Made by a program: the position numbers and the translations under genes | In this document: positions 8,796 to 17,576 of the stretch, in pieces | How positions within the stretch are numbered: position 1 is the first letter of the stretch | How the letters are laid out: the number at the start of each line of letters is the position of its first letter | Source: Corynebacterium breve | GTDB lineage: Bacteria; Actinomycetota; Actinomycetes; Mycobacteriales; Mycobacteriaceae | Assembly (NCBI RefSeq): GCF_030252165.1 | Contig: NZ_CP126969.1 | Span: 2,418,001-2,482,000, forward strand | DNA: 64,000 bases | Direction: 5' to 3' | Notes under the pieces: model-generated | Seen by the model: the letters and a program-made list of their open reading frames with translations, nothing else | What the model was told of the DNA's origin: nothing | Database searches by the model: none

Positions 8796-9410
8796 ATGAG
8801 CGTTATTAAAGTTGGAGTTGGCGGACCAGTTGGATCTGGTAAGACCGCATTGATTGAGCGTATTACTCGCGCTCTCGATGGCCAGGTATCGATGGCGGCA
8901 ATCACCAATGACATCTACACCACCGAGGATGCGAAGATTCTCGCCCGCGACGGCATTCTTCCTGAAGACCGCATCATTGGTGTGGAAACAGGTGGCTGCC
9001 CTCACACCGCGATCCGCGAAGATACCTCGATGAACGACGCAGCTTTCGACGAGCTGATGCAGCGCCACCCAGAGCTCGAGTTAGTATTCGTTGAATCCGG
9101 TGGCGACAACCTCAGTGCGACCTTCAGCCCAGAGCTGGTGGACTTCTCCATCTACATCATTGACGTTGCTCAAGGCGAGAAGATCCCTCGCAAGGCTGGA
9201 CAGGGCATGATCAAATCTGACTTGTTCGTGATCAACAAGACTGACCTGGCACCACACGTGGGAGCAGATCTGCAGGTCATGGCGGATGACTCCAAGGTTT
9301 TCCGCGGTGACAAGCCATTCGTGCTGACTAACCTGAAGACGGACGAAGGCCTCGATGAGGTTATCAACTGGATCAAGCACGATGTCCTGATGCAGGATCT
9401 GGCCGAGTGA
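8796..9410 (+). CDS. ureG: urease accessory GTPase UreG
   Basis: A 204-residue SIMIBI GTPase that hydrolyses GTP during urease maturation. Visible are the P-loop [11 protein letters not shown], the metal-binding [13 protein letters not shown] (CPH motif), [18 protein letters not shown] (switch) and NKTDLAPH (guanine specificity). The ATG at 8796 is chosen over upstream in-frame starts because GAAAGGAAAA lies just before it. The stop overlaps ureD. Confidence 0.97.
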   Translation: MSVIKVGVGGPVGSGKTALIERITRALDGQVSMAAITNDIYTTEDAKILARDGILPEDRIIGVETGGCPHTAIREDTSMNDAAFDELMQRHPELELVFVESGGDNLSATFSPELVDFSIYIIDVAQGEKIPRKAGQGMIKSDLFVINKTDLAPHVGADLQVMADDSKVFRGDKPFVLTNLKTDEGLDEVINWIKHDVLMQDLAE

Positions 9411-10288
9411 TGTGGGATTTACCAGAAGGCGTTTTCCTTCATGACCCACCGCGGGAGGAGATGGGCGTCCTCGAACTGGGCGTTGAAATTAGTGGCGGCA
9501 AGTCCATCGCGACCTCGCAGTTTCATACCCGCGCGCTCAAGATCATCCGCCCGCACTACTTGGACGATTCCGGCCAGGTGTACTACATCGTGGTCAATCC
9601 CGGCGGCGGCTTCGTTGGCGGCGATGCGTACCGGATGAAGCTCGATGTCGCGGACAACGCTTCGATGCTGCTGACCGACCAGTCTGCAGCAAAGGTGTAC
9701 CGCACCCCGGACGACTTCGTCGTGCAGAACATCGAAATGTCAGTTGGCGATGGGGCAGTGCTCGAGTACGTTCCTGACCAGCTGATTCTGTACCGAGACG
9801 CGGATTTCCGACAGCAGATTAAGGCCGATGTTCACCCGAACGGCTCGCTGTTTATCTCGGACATCATTACGCCCGGATGGTCGCCTGACGGCGGGCACTT
9901 CCTGTACAAGCAGGCCCGCATTCGCACCGAAGTAACCATGGAAGGCGAAGTAGTCCTGGTGGACAACCTGCGGATCAATCCGTTGGAGAGTGAGTTCGGC
10001 CAAGATCACGACTTCATCATGGGTGGAAAAACCCACGTGGCTACTGCTATTTGTTTCGACCCAGGCCTTACGCCGGAGCGGCTTGACGAGGTGAAGGGAA
10101 TCGTCGCGAAGCGAGCTGCTGACGACGATGACCTGATAGCTGCCGTGACAACCTGCGATAGGCCGGGTTTCGTATTGCGTGCGCTGGGAAGCCGCACTGA
10201 GGAACTCATGGCGTTGGTGCAGGCTGTGGCCAATTATGTCCGCGGTGAGATGCGCGGCCAGGGGCCAATTCACTTGCGGCAGTATTAG
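9410..10288 (+). CDS. ureD: urease accessory protein UreD (UreH)
   Basis: The 292-residue UreD scaffold that binds apo-urease and completes the UreDFG activation complex. Recognisable parts are LKIIRPHYLDDSGQVYYIVVNPGGGFVGGDAY, LTDQSAAKVYRTP and YVPDQLILYRDADFRQ. The ATG overlaps the ureG TGA by one base; GTG at 9407 is an alternative start. The gene is convergent with the downstream regulator, and the two stops overlap by 4 bp. Confidence 0.94.
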   Translation: MWDLPEGVFLHDPPREEMGVLELGVEISGGKSIATSQFHTRALKIIRPHYLDDSGQVYYIVVNPGGGFVGGDAYRMKLDVADNASMLLTDQSAAKVYRTPDDFVVQNIEMSVGDGAVLEYVPDQLILYRDADFRQQIKADVHPNGSLFISDIITPGWSPDGGHFLYKQARIRTEVTMEGEVVLVDNLRINPLESEFGQDHDFIMGGKTHVATAICFDPGLTPERLDEVKGIVAKRAADDDDLIAAVTTCDRPGFVLRALGSRTEELMALVQAVANYVRGEMRGQGPIHLRQY

Positions 10289-10596
10289 TGCTGGTGCAGG
10301 TGGCTAGAGCCAATCCAGTGCAGCAGTTGATGCACGTGGTCGTCCGCGATGCCGTAGAGAATACTCCGGCCATCGCGGGTGGATGTCACCGTACCGTTGA
10401 GTTCCATTGCGCGCAGTGCCGCTGAGGTGGTGGCGACGCGCACTCCGGTGGCATCCGCAAGTTCGCTGACTGAGAGCTTGAACTGCCCGGCGAAGTGAAT
10501 CGCGTTGAGGAGCTTGAGTCGGGTAGGGTCGCCCATGATCTTGAACGTTCCTGACCATTCCTCGGCAAGGTTGAGATTTCTCTCAAGGTTTGTCAT
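10285..10596 (-). CDS. ArsR/SmtB-family metal-responsive repressor (NmtR/KmtR-like)
   Basis: A 103-residue winged-helix repressor. MGDPTRLKLLNAI is the classical ArsR start of the DNA-binding region, LSVSELADATGVRVATTSAALRAM is the recognition helix-turn-helix, and TSTRDGRSILYGI is the wing. The C-terminal helix DDHVHQLLHWIGSSHLHQH is His-rich, like the alpha-5 metal site of Ni/Co sensors such as NmtR. I infer nickel or cobalt sensing from that helix and from the adjacent urease genes. AGGAGG precedes the ATG at 10596; longer starts pass this site and are rejected. Targets are not visible. Confidence 0.8.
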   Translation of the reverse strand: MTNLERNLNLAEEWSGTFKIMGDPTRLKLLNAIHFAGQFKLSVSELADATGVRVATTSAALRAMELNGTVTSTRDGRSILYGIADDHVHQLLHWIGSSHLHQH

Positions 10597-11032
10597 GGGT
10601 TGCCTCCTTGCGATGTTGATGAGCGCCGTATTTTCAAGCTTAGTCTCTCTGCAGTGCTTGCTAAGCACCTGGATCGCTTGAACCATTTAGGAAGTTTCCC
10701 TACCAAACGGGGGTAGCAAGTGAGATCTTCCAAGAAGATAAAAAGGTTCATACAATTGCGCAAATACTTAACAAAGAATCCGTCTTCACCAGCGTTTTTA
10801 GTCACCGACGGAAGTGATGGAGAAAGCAATTCCACGCGCAACAATAGTTTCTGAAGTCATCAAAAGCTGTTCATATCACGTGCGGTCAGCGCATTTATAT
10901 GAAGATGATAAGGAAAGCTACAATCCTATTGTCCTAAAGATAAAGAAAATCAAAGAGGCAAACGTGCTCCGAGCAAGATCTTTTTGCTTCACCCCGTACG
11001 AAACACCAGAAGTTCCTTGAGAGGTGCTCACA
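10597..11032. other. intergenic region between divergent repressor and lipoprotein genes
   Basis: This is AT-rich and has no convincing gene. A 68-codon reading frame at 10814-11020 has no family likeness or ribosome site. The region must hold the promoters of both the repressor (leftward) and the lipoprotein (rightward). TACAAT near 10919 is a possible -10 for the latter. No clear operator dyad was recognised. Confidence 0.5.
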
Positions 11033-11968
11033 ATGAAAAAGCGCGTATTACTGCTCGCTGTTGTTCCACTCATCCTCGTCGGCTGCACTCAGCCAGCTTC
11101 CAACAGCAAGGTCAGAATCAGCGTAAAGAACTGCGGAAACACCGTGAACATGGAGATGGTGCCACAAAGAGTTGTCTTGCAAAACCCGGCATCAGTGGAA
11201 ACACTCGCCCAGCTTGGAGTGCTTGACCACGTCGTCGCTAAGGCGGGCTATTTCCCAGAAGACTACTTTGCCAGAGACACCAACGAAACGCTTTCTAAAG
11301 TCCCCACGCTATCCGACAAACTCGATGAGACCGGCCACGTGGAAGTCTCCTATGAAGATGTCATGGCAGAAGAACCCGATTTGATCATCGGTTATAGCGA
11401 CGAGGTCAATACAGATACCGTCACCGACATCCCGATTGTTACTGAACCGACCTTCTGCGGAGAAGTCAGGAACGCATCGTTTGAGGACATCAACGCGCAC
11501 ATCGATCTCTATGCATCGTTATTCAACGAACGCGAAGCAGCGGTTAACATGAAGTCAGACATCGCACATTACATTTCGCGTTTGAACGAGCAGGCAGGCG
11601 CGGGCAAGTCTGTCGCCGTCGTCTACCCAGGTCTGAATGGCGCACCAATGTACGCCTACGGCAAAGACTCAATGGCCCATCCGATCGTGGAATCCGTCGG
11701 ACTCACCAACGTTTTTGACGATCAGCAAGACCGCGTCGCCGAGATTACCCCTGAGCAACTCGTGGAGAAGAACCCCGACGTCATCGTGGTCCTACACTCC
11801 GACGAGCCCGGAGCAAAGGAAGCAGTCAAGGCCCTCCCAGGTGCCGACGCAATCACCGCCGTGAACAAAAACGAAATCTTTGACATGCATCTAGCCTTCG
11901 CCGAAGCGCCGACACCACTGGCCGTACAGGGCGCCAAGCAGCTTGAGGGCTTCCTCGAAGGCAAGTAG
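11033..11968 (+). CDS. periplasmic-binding-protein lipoprotein (FecB/BtuF type)
   Basis: A 311-residue secreted lipoprotein. It has a basic start (MKKRVLLLA), a hydrophobic core and the lipobox LVGC (Cys about 18). The mature part is a type III substrate-binding fold: NMEMVPQRVVLQNPASVETLAQLGVLDHVVAKAGYF, EDVMAEEPDLIIGYSDEV, and EQLVEKNPDVIVVLHSDEPGAKEAVKALPG. Such proteins feed ABC importers of iron-siderophore, haem, cobalamin or other metals. No permease or ATPase gene is adjacent, so the ligand is open. The neighbouring urease and metal sensor make a metal chelate plausible. Confidence 0.85.
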   Translation: MKKRVLLLAVVPLILVGCTQPASNSKVRISVKNCGNTVNMEMVPQRVVLQNPASVETLAQLGVLDHVVAKAGYFPEDYFARDTNETLSKVPTLSDKLDETGHVEVSYEDVMAEEPDLIIGYSDEVNTDTVTDIPIVTEPTFCGEVRNASFEDINAHIDLYASLFNEREAAVNMKSDIAHYISRLNEQAGAGKSVAVVYPGLNGAPMYAYGKDSMAHPIVESVGLTNVFDDQQDRVAEITPEQLVEKNPDVIVVLHSDEPGAKEAVKALPGADAITAVNKNEIFDMHLAFAEAPTPLAVQGAKQLEGFLEGK

Positions 11969-12138
11969 CCAGTTGCGCTTTTGCTTATCGACGACCCGCT
12001 GTCGACCTTAAGGGCGGTTCGATGGGGTGCTGCTACGCGGCTCTCAACGTGTATCGAAGCTTAAGCGCAGTTTCCATTCTGCTTGCAGTGGAATGTGACC
12101 CAGTGGTTTAGGAGCCGTTCGCAGTCAGGCTGTCTGTG

Positions 12139-12269
12139 TACATTGGACAGCAATCCCCATTACTGGGGATGATCCGTGAGCACTGTGCGTCAGATTGCTT
12201 GTGAATCAATTTTCCCCGCGTGAGCGGGGATTACCTCCGACCGGAGCAATCGGTCGGAGGTTTTGTTTT
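12139..12269 (+). ncRNA. candidate pseudo-crRNA gene: two degenerate CRISPR repeats, one spacer, own terminator
   Basis: Two repeat-like hairpins lie 200 bp upstream of cas3. The first (12148-12175) keeps the exact 3' handle GGGGATGATCC of the main array but has an altered CCCC-ATTACT-GGGG hairpin. The second (12209-12236) keeps TTCCCCGCG and GAGCGGGGAT with a perfect CCCCGC/GCGGGG stem. They are separated by exactly 33 bases, the usual spacer length of the main array. A strong intrinsic terminator begins at the end of the second repeat. TACATT at 12139 could be a -10 giving a transcript that starts at the first repeat. Cas6e could therefore release one guide RNA. Known analogues are the CreA/CreR regulatory RNAs of other type I systems. 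The regulatory function is inferred. Confidence 0.65.
12234..12269 (+). terminator. intrinsic terminator of the pseudo-crRNA gene
   Basis: A 10-bp perfect stem CCTCCGACCG/CGGTCGGAGG with a 7-base loop is followed by TTTTGTTTT. It separates the small RNA unit from the cas promoter. Confidence 0.9.
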
Positions 12270-12349
12270 GGAACAGACATGCTAATTCGGGCCGTTGATG
12301 TCGGGGACACACGATAAACATGAAGGTGCAAGGAATTAGTGCGAATTAC

Positions 12350-12377
12350 TTGCTCATGACAAATAAATCTGTAGTGT
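12350..12377 (+). promoter_or_regulatory. probable cas operon promoter
   Basis: A -35-like TTGCTC and a -10-like TAGTGT are 16 bp apart, about 58 bp upstream of the cas3 ATG and downstream of the small-RNA terminator. Assignment is by spacing and position only. Confidence 0.4.
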
Positions 12378-12434
12378 TGGGGATAACCGCAACACAATCG
12401 CACACACAGAGCTCAGTTAAGAAATTGGGTAAAT

Positions 12435-15221
12435 ATGGAACCAAAATGGTTGTTCGTTCCGTGGGCAAAGACCATTGATAACTCCGATCGTGGCTTTCCT
12501 CTTGTCTCACACAGTCTTGATGTAGCGGAGATCATTGTTCCTGCAGCCCTGCATTTCCTAGGGCAGGAATACTTGGACGGTCTTTCTGAAAGACAAGGTG
12601 CCTCGGCGGAGTCCATTCTCAAACTCGCAGGTATCGCGCACGATTGTGGCAAGATGTCCCCGTTTTTCCAGCTAAAGCAACCTGATCTATTTAGCCCGCT
12701 AAATTCCTTTGGCTTCACTGTACCAAGGTATGGATATCACGCTTCTGAAACGCATCATTCAGACATCAGCGGATTCGCCCTGACGGAGTGGCTCGATAGC
12801 AAATGTGATTCTCCCCGTGATTTTTCTAATCGTGAAGCCTGGTTCTTCATTATGACGGGTCACCATGGGAGATTCCATGGTGACCTTAACGAATCCGATG
12901 TACTTATAAATGAACCAGCGGAATGGCGACAGGCGCGACACCAGCTTCTCGACTGGTTGATGGTGCAAGTCGGAATTACTGATCAGGAAATCACTAGAAT
13001 CTGCCGATCATGCTGGGAAGTTGACGATTTAGTAATTGTCTCAGCGATTCTTATCGTGGCCGACTGGCTCGGTTCAAATGCTTATTATTTTCCATATGAC
13101 CTGGACGAGGAACGTAGCAGGGAAGGGCGTCTTGAACGGGCTCTCGAACGTATCGACTTGGGTGGGAAATGGGCTCCTGATCCGGATCCAGTAGAAAATT
13201 TTGCGGACCGCTTCAATGTTCCTAGTGGTGCACAATTACGTACCGTTCAGAAGGCGGTCGTTGAGGTCGCACAAGCGATGGACGAACCAACTTTTCTACT
13301 ACTAGAAAATGAAACCGGCGGTGGAAAGACCGCTGCCGCGTTGGTGGCAGCGGATATCATCGCCGAAAAGTTTGGACTTAGTGGGTTGTATTTCGCGCAA
13401 CCGACAATGATGAACTCGAACGCGATGTTCAGCCAAATCGTTCGCTGGCTGAAAAGCTCCGTTGTGGAAACTGAACACCCAGTTTCAGCCGTCCTCGTTC
13501 ACGGAAAGGCCGCTTTCAACGAAGAATTTGATGCGTTGAAGCGGCCTTCTTTTTACGGTGTTTTCGATGATGAACATGACAAGAAATCTGGACAAGTGCA
13601 GGCGACCACTTGGTTTGCCGGGCCTAAACGGGGATTGCTCGGAAGCGCTGTCGTGGGGACGATTGATCAGTTGCTTTTCGCATCATTGAATTCAAAACAT
13701 GTCGTGTTGAGGCATCTTGGTTTGTTGAACAAAGTCGTCATCATCGATGAGATCCACGCGTCAGACACGTTTATGCAAACTTACTTAGTCGCGACACTTG
13801 AATGGCTTGGATTCTATGGGGTACCCGTTATCGCGTTATCAGCCACTGTGTCTAGGGACCTTCGAACTATGTTGCTCAGTGCTTACAAACGTGGGGCATC
13901 GAGGTTTGAGATGGATTCGCTCAGTTCACAAGAAAAAGAAGCAATCGGGGCACCTGGGGTTTATCCCCGTTTGAGTTCAGTCAATAGTGAACAGGCATTT
14001 GTACATCCAGTTTCTGCGGATGATAGGTCTTCGACAATAACGATTGAGTACTGCCCTGGGGATGCTGCCACGGTGGCGAATCAGATCATCGAAGAGTCAG
14101 TTCTCGGTGGCTGTGTTATTTCGATCTGCTCAACAGTCAGTCGAGCGCAAGAGCTGTATGCCGAAGTCTTGCAATTAGCAAGTGGAGAAACTGACAAAGT
14201 GGTTTTGCTCCACTCGCGGTTTCTTGCGTTGCACCGCGCCGAAAGGGAGCAAGCGTTAGTCGATCTGCTGGGCCGAGACACAAGCCAGCGTCCAAAGCGA
14301 TTGATCGTGGTTTCCACTCAAATTGTGGAACAAGGGCTCGATCTCGATTTCGATTTGATGTTCACTGATATTGCGCCAGTCGATCTGATCCTGCAGAGAG
14401 CCGGGCGTCTTCATCGCCATCCGATCCCTAGTGAACTTCGGCCCGTCAACATGTCGAAACCGCGACTCGTGATTACAGGAATTGAGCGAGGAAATGAAGA
14501 GGTCCCACCCCGTTTCCCACGCGGAATCGAGGCTGTTTATCGCCGTTATCGTCTGTTGAGAACGGCGCTTGTACTTGATCGTCATGTTGAGCGCTCTGGC
14601 GGAGTGATCCGATCGCCAAAGGATGTACCAACTCTTATTGATGGAGCTTATGATCGCGCAGACGAAGACTTGGATCTTCCTAATTCCTGGCTTGCAGAAT
14701 GGGAAAAGGCCAAGTGCGACGAGGAAGATTTCAAACGCAGCCAGAAGTCTCGTTCGCGAATCACCGTACTTCCTTCGGCAGAGGAGGGATCCGTGATGAG
14801 TTGGGGGACTAAGGCGATGACAGCTGCTGAGGAAGTTAGTGCTGGAGCACAGGTTCGCGACATCGACGAATCGATTGAAGTTGTTGTGGTTCGTCGAATA
14901 AATGGACGTGTTTTTCCTCTCATTCAAGCCGGCGAGGACGTTGCAGGGATCGCGATTGACGGAGAAGTAGAACTTGATCCAGCGATTGCTCGTCGCGTGG
15001 CACAATGCACGATTCGTCTACCTGGGTATTTGATTACTGATGATGACCTGTGTCAATTGGAATCGGAGGGCCGTTTCGGAGCTTGGCATTATTCGCCATG
15101 GCTCAAGGGGCAACTCCCATTGATCTTGGACGAGAACCTTTCCGTAAATCTCGAGCGAACTCGCTTGATTTATGAAGAACGAAGGGGGCTCGTCATGTCA
15201 GATCCGCCAGGAAGGAGTTAA
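12435..15221 (+). CDS. cas3: type I-E CRISPR-associated nuclease/helicase Cas3
   Basis: A 928-residue single-chain Cas3 that is recruited to Cascade-bound DNA, then nicks, unwinds and degrades it. The N-terminal HD nuclease has the metal motif AHDCGKMSPFF near residue 70, plus YHASETHHSD and TGHHGRFHGD. The superfamily 2 helicase has Walker A ENETGGGKTAA near 293, the DEIH box (IIDEIHASD) near 437, SATVSRD near 468, and helicase motifs VSTQIVEQGLDLDFD and LQRAGRLHRH. A C-terminal domain follows. It is complete and of normal length. It starts the cas operon, with 42 bp to cas8e. Confidence 0.97.
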   Translation: MEPKWLFVPWAKTIDNSDRGFPLVSHSLDVAEIIVPAALHFLGQEYLDGLSERQGASAESILKLAGIAHDCGKMSPFFQLKQPDLFSPLNSFGFTVPRYGYHASETHHSDISGFALTEWLDSKCDSPRDFSNREAWFFIMTGHHGRFHGDLNESDVLINEPAEWRQARHQLLDWLMVQVGITDQEITRICRSCWEVDDLVIVSAILIVADWLGSNAYYFPYDLDEERSREGRLERALERIDLGGKWAPDPDPVENFADRFNVPSGAQLRTVQKAVVEVAQAMDEPTFLLLENETGGGKTAAALVAADIIAEKFGLSGLYFAQPTMMNSNAMFSQIVRWLKSSVVETEHPVSAVLVHGKAAFNEEFDALKRPSFYGVFDDEHDKKSGQVQATTWFAGPKRGLLGSAVVGTIDQLLFASLNSKHVVLRHLGLLNKVVIIDEIHASDTFMQTYLVATLEWLGFYGVPVIALSATVSRDLRTMLLSAYKRGASRFEMDSLSSQEKEAIGAPGVYPRLSSVNSEQAFVHPVSADDRSSTITIEYCPGDAATVANQIIEESVLGGCVISICSTVSRAQELYAEVLQLASGETDKVVLLHSRFLALHRAEREQALVDLLGRDTSQRPKRLIVVSTQIVEQGLDLDFDLMFTDIAPVDLILQRAGRLHRHPIPSELRPVNMSKPRLVITGIERGNEEVPPRFPRGIEAVYRRYRLLRTALVLDRHVERSGGVIRSPKDVPTLIDGAYDRADEDLDLPNSWLAEWEKAKCDEEDFKRSQKSRSRITVLPSAEEGSVMSWGTKAMTAAEEVSAGAQVRDIDESIEVVVVRRINGRVFPLIQAGEDVAGIAIDGEVELDPAIARRVAQCTIRLPGYLITDDDLCQLESEGRFGAWHYSPWLKGQLPLILDENLSVNLERTRLIYEERRGLVMSDPPGRS

Positions 15222-15263
15222 CGGAAATGTAATTTAGTCAAGAAACAACGAAAGGAGGCGAGA

Positions 15264-16955
15264 ATGTCTCAAGAGTTCAACCTTTTCGACGAGCCATGGA
15301 TCACAGTTCTTGATCATGCCGGCAACACTGAGGAAGTTAGCCTTACAAATCTGTTCCAAAATTCTCGGGACTATCGAGCATTGGCAAATGAATCGCCAAC
15401 TGTCGATTTTGCGATTCTAAGAATCATACTCGCGATTCTCTACCGTGCGTGGCGCAAAGTATCCTCACGCAATCGTCGCAAAGCAATAGAGCACTGGCGA
15501 GAGAAGTGGGAGCAGCAGGCGCTTTTCGATGAGCTCGTCGAGAGCTACATTCAGGAGGTCTATCCTCGGTTCAATTTGCGTGACGACGAAGCACCGTTCT
15601 TCCAAGTCCATGATCTTCACACCGCAAAGAATGAGTGGAAACCCATCTCGTTGATTCTTCCCGATGTGGGAGAAGAGGGCGATCTCTTTACGATGGCGCG
15701 GGATGTGCAATCGATCCCGCCCGCTCAGGCCGCACGGATGTTAATTCACACCATGGCTTGGGACTTTTCAGGAATCAAATCCGGTGCAGTAGGTGATCGG
15801 AGGGTGAAGGGAGGAAAAGGCTACCCGATTGGGACCGGTTGGGCTGGCTGGTTAGGAGCAACCATTCTCGAGGGCAATAGTTTGCATGAAACGGTGATGT
15901 TGAACTACATCGGCACAAAGCCTTCAACGATGGATGAAGAGCGTGAAGACTTGCCGGTGTGGGAAAAACCTCCACTTAACCAGGAACCAGAGAAGTCCAA
16001 GCATGTTGACCAGCCGAGTGATCCTGAAAATGCTGCAACTGGCCCGGTCGAATTATTAACTTGGCAACAACGTCGCATGCGTCTCCGCTGGAATGAGTCC
16101 GGCGATGCGAACGGCGTACTTGTCTGTAACGGTGACCCAGTAGGCTACACCATCGCCTTCGGAGTTGAGACGATGACTCCGTGGCGTTTTAGCGAGCCTC
16201 AGACGAAGAAGTTTAAGTCAGTTCGATACTTGCCCCAACAGTTGGTCCCAGGAAGAGCAATGTGGCGCTCAATCGGTGGGTTATTGCCGAACCAAACAGC
16301 ACCACAAGTAAAGAAGGGCATTGGCGAGGGAAGCGCGCTGGCGAAACCAGCTATGACCGTGGAGTGGATTTCAAGTCTCAGCGGTGCAAAGATTCTTCCA
16401 CGCTCACAGACAGTCAGGCTACGAATGGTCACGATGGAGTACGGGGCAAAGTCTTCGTCCTACTCCAACATCATTGCGGATAATCTGGTCTTATCCTCCG
16501 GACTTCTTGATGAAAACTCCGAAGAAATACGCGGTGTGGTTAGACGTGCGGTCGAAATTACAGAGCTCGTGGCTCGAATGATTTCAGGATATTTCCGAAA
16601 CATTTCATTCGCCGCTGGCAACCGTGACCTCACTGATGGAGAAATCAGTGACTTAATGACTCGCTTTTACGGATCCATTGATAATCAGTTCCGACAGTGG
16701 CTCACATCTTTAGCTTCTCATGGGGACGCAGTCGACGGCCTCGAAAAATGGCAGTCATTGTTGTTAGGCGTGGCGCGTCGACTCGCAGGTGAACTCCTAG
16801 CGGCTCAGAATCCGCAAGTGTGGCAAGGTGCCACGGACAAAGACGGAAAAGTAATGAATGCTGCGATTGCAGATTCAATTCTTAACGCATCGTTGTACAA
16901 ACTTTTGGCGCCGAAAGATGCTTCCAAGACTACAAACGGAGGAAACGATGAATGA
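15264..16955 (+). CDS. casA: Cascade large subunit Cas8e (Cse1/CasA)
   Basis: The 563-residue large subunit of the type I-E surveillance complex, which recognises the PAM and recruits Cas3. Family marks are the N-terminal FNLFDEPWITVLDHAGN, SPTVDFAILRIILAILYRA, PFFQVHDLH, and KSGAVGDRRVKGGKGYPIGTG (the loop region). AAAGGAGGCGAG precedes the ATG. Its stop overlaps the start of the next gene by 8 bp. Confidence 0.96.
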   Translation: MSQEFNLFDEPWITVLDHAGNTEEVSLTNLFQNSRDYRALANESPTVDFAILRIILAILYRAWRKVSSRNRRKAIEHWREKWEQQALFDELVESYIQEVYPRFNLRDDEAPFFQVHDLHTAKNEWKPISLILPDVGEEGDLFTMARDVQSIPPAQAARMLIHTMAWDFSGIKSGAVGDRRVKGGKGYPIGTGWAGWLGATILEGNSLHETVMLNYIGTKPSTMDEEREDLPVWEKPPLNQEPEKSKHVDQPSDPENAATGPVELLTWQQRRMRLRWNESGDANGVLVCNGDPVGYTIAFGVETMTPWRFSEPQTKKFKSVRYLPQQLVPGRAMWRSIGGLLPNQTAPQVKKGIGEGSALAKPAMTVEWISSLSGAKILPRSQTVRLRMVTMEYGAKSSSYSNIIADNLVLSSGLLDENSEEIRGVVRRAVEITELVARMISGYFRNISFAAGNRDLTDGEISDLMTRFYGSIDNQFRQWLTSLASHGDAVDGLEKWQSLLLGVARRLAGELLAAQNPQVWQGATDKDGKVMNAAIADSILNASLYKLLAPKDASKTTNGGNDE

Positions 16956-17562
16956 TTCACCAAGTGAGCAACTGGCTCAACATGTCGCTCGAAAAGTAGG
17001 CGGATTACAGAAAAGACTCTTAAGCAATGACCCATCAGCAAGGGGAGAGTTGGCAGTCTTGCGCCGAGCTGTTACGAAGACAGCGGGTTCGGTGCCTGAA
17101 GCATATGGTTCTACACTTTCTGACCTCCCCGACGCATTAGTGGGCAGAACTGATGAGCCATCCCGTGCTGAAGCAATAGCGCATTCTGTTATTGCACTGT
17201 TTTCCGTCCACGCGCAATCTAGTTCTGAAGCTGTTCATGTCCCTGGAGTCGGTCTAGGCGAAGCAGTACGACGACTCGCATACGCCACAGGCGGAGACTC
17301 TGTCGACGGCCATCCAATCTTAAGGCGTTTTCATGCCTTAATGACAGCCGACTCCTTTGGAGAGACTTCGCACCATCTGAGAGGTCTTATCCAACAGCTT
17401 AAAGCCGAGCGGATTCCTTTGGACTACGCACAGCTAGCGACTGATCTGTGGTTTTTCTCCCAGCCAAGATCCCGTGACAGTGTACGACTTCGGTGGAGCC
17501 GAGACCTGTACCGCACACTACACACAAACACTCGAAACAACGACAGCCATACTACCTCTTAG
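16948..17562 (+). CDS. casB: Cascade small subunit Cse2 (CasB)
   Basis: A 204-residue small subunit, predicted helical, that stabilises the R-loop in Cascade. It is recognised from its place between cas8e and cas7e and from sequence such as RGELAVLRRAV, LGEAVRRLAYATGGDSVDGHPILRRFHALM and YAQLATDLWFFSQP. The start at ATG 16948 sits behind CGGAGGAAACG inside the end of cas8e. Longer in-frame starts are rejected. Confidence 0.92.
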   Translation: MNDSPSEQLAQHVARKVGGLQKRLLSNDPSARGELAVLRRAVTKTAGSVPEAYGSTLSDLPDALVGRTDEPSRAEAIAHSVIALFSVHAQSSSEAVHVPGVGLGEAVRRLAYATGGDSVDGHPILRRFHALMTADSFGETSHHLRGLIQQLKAERIPLDYAQLATDLWFFSQPRSRDSVRLRWSRDLYRTLHTNTRNNDSHTTS

Positions 17563-17576
17563 AAAAGGACACTCTC

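Noticed and set aside
10814..11020. 68-codon protein upstream of the lipoprotein
   Set aside because: No ribosome site and no recognisable composition or family; it sits in the expected promoter region.
12350..12360. Target site of the pseudo-crRNA at the cas -35 region
   Set aside because: Only six bases match the guide seed and the flanking PAM position reads GTC; this is within chance.
14256..15005. 249-codon leftward frame inside cas3
   Set aside because: It is antisense to the conserved helicase and C-terminal parts of cas3, with no ribosome site or family features.
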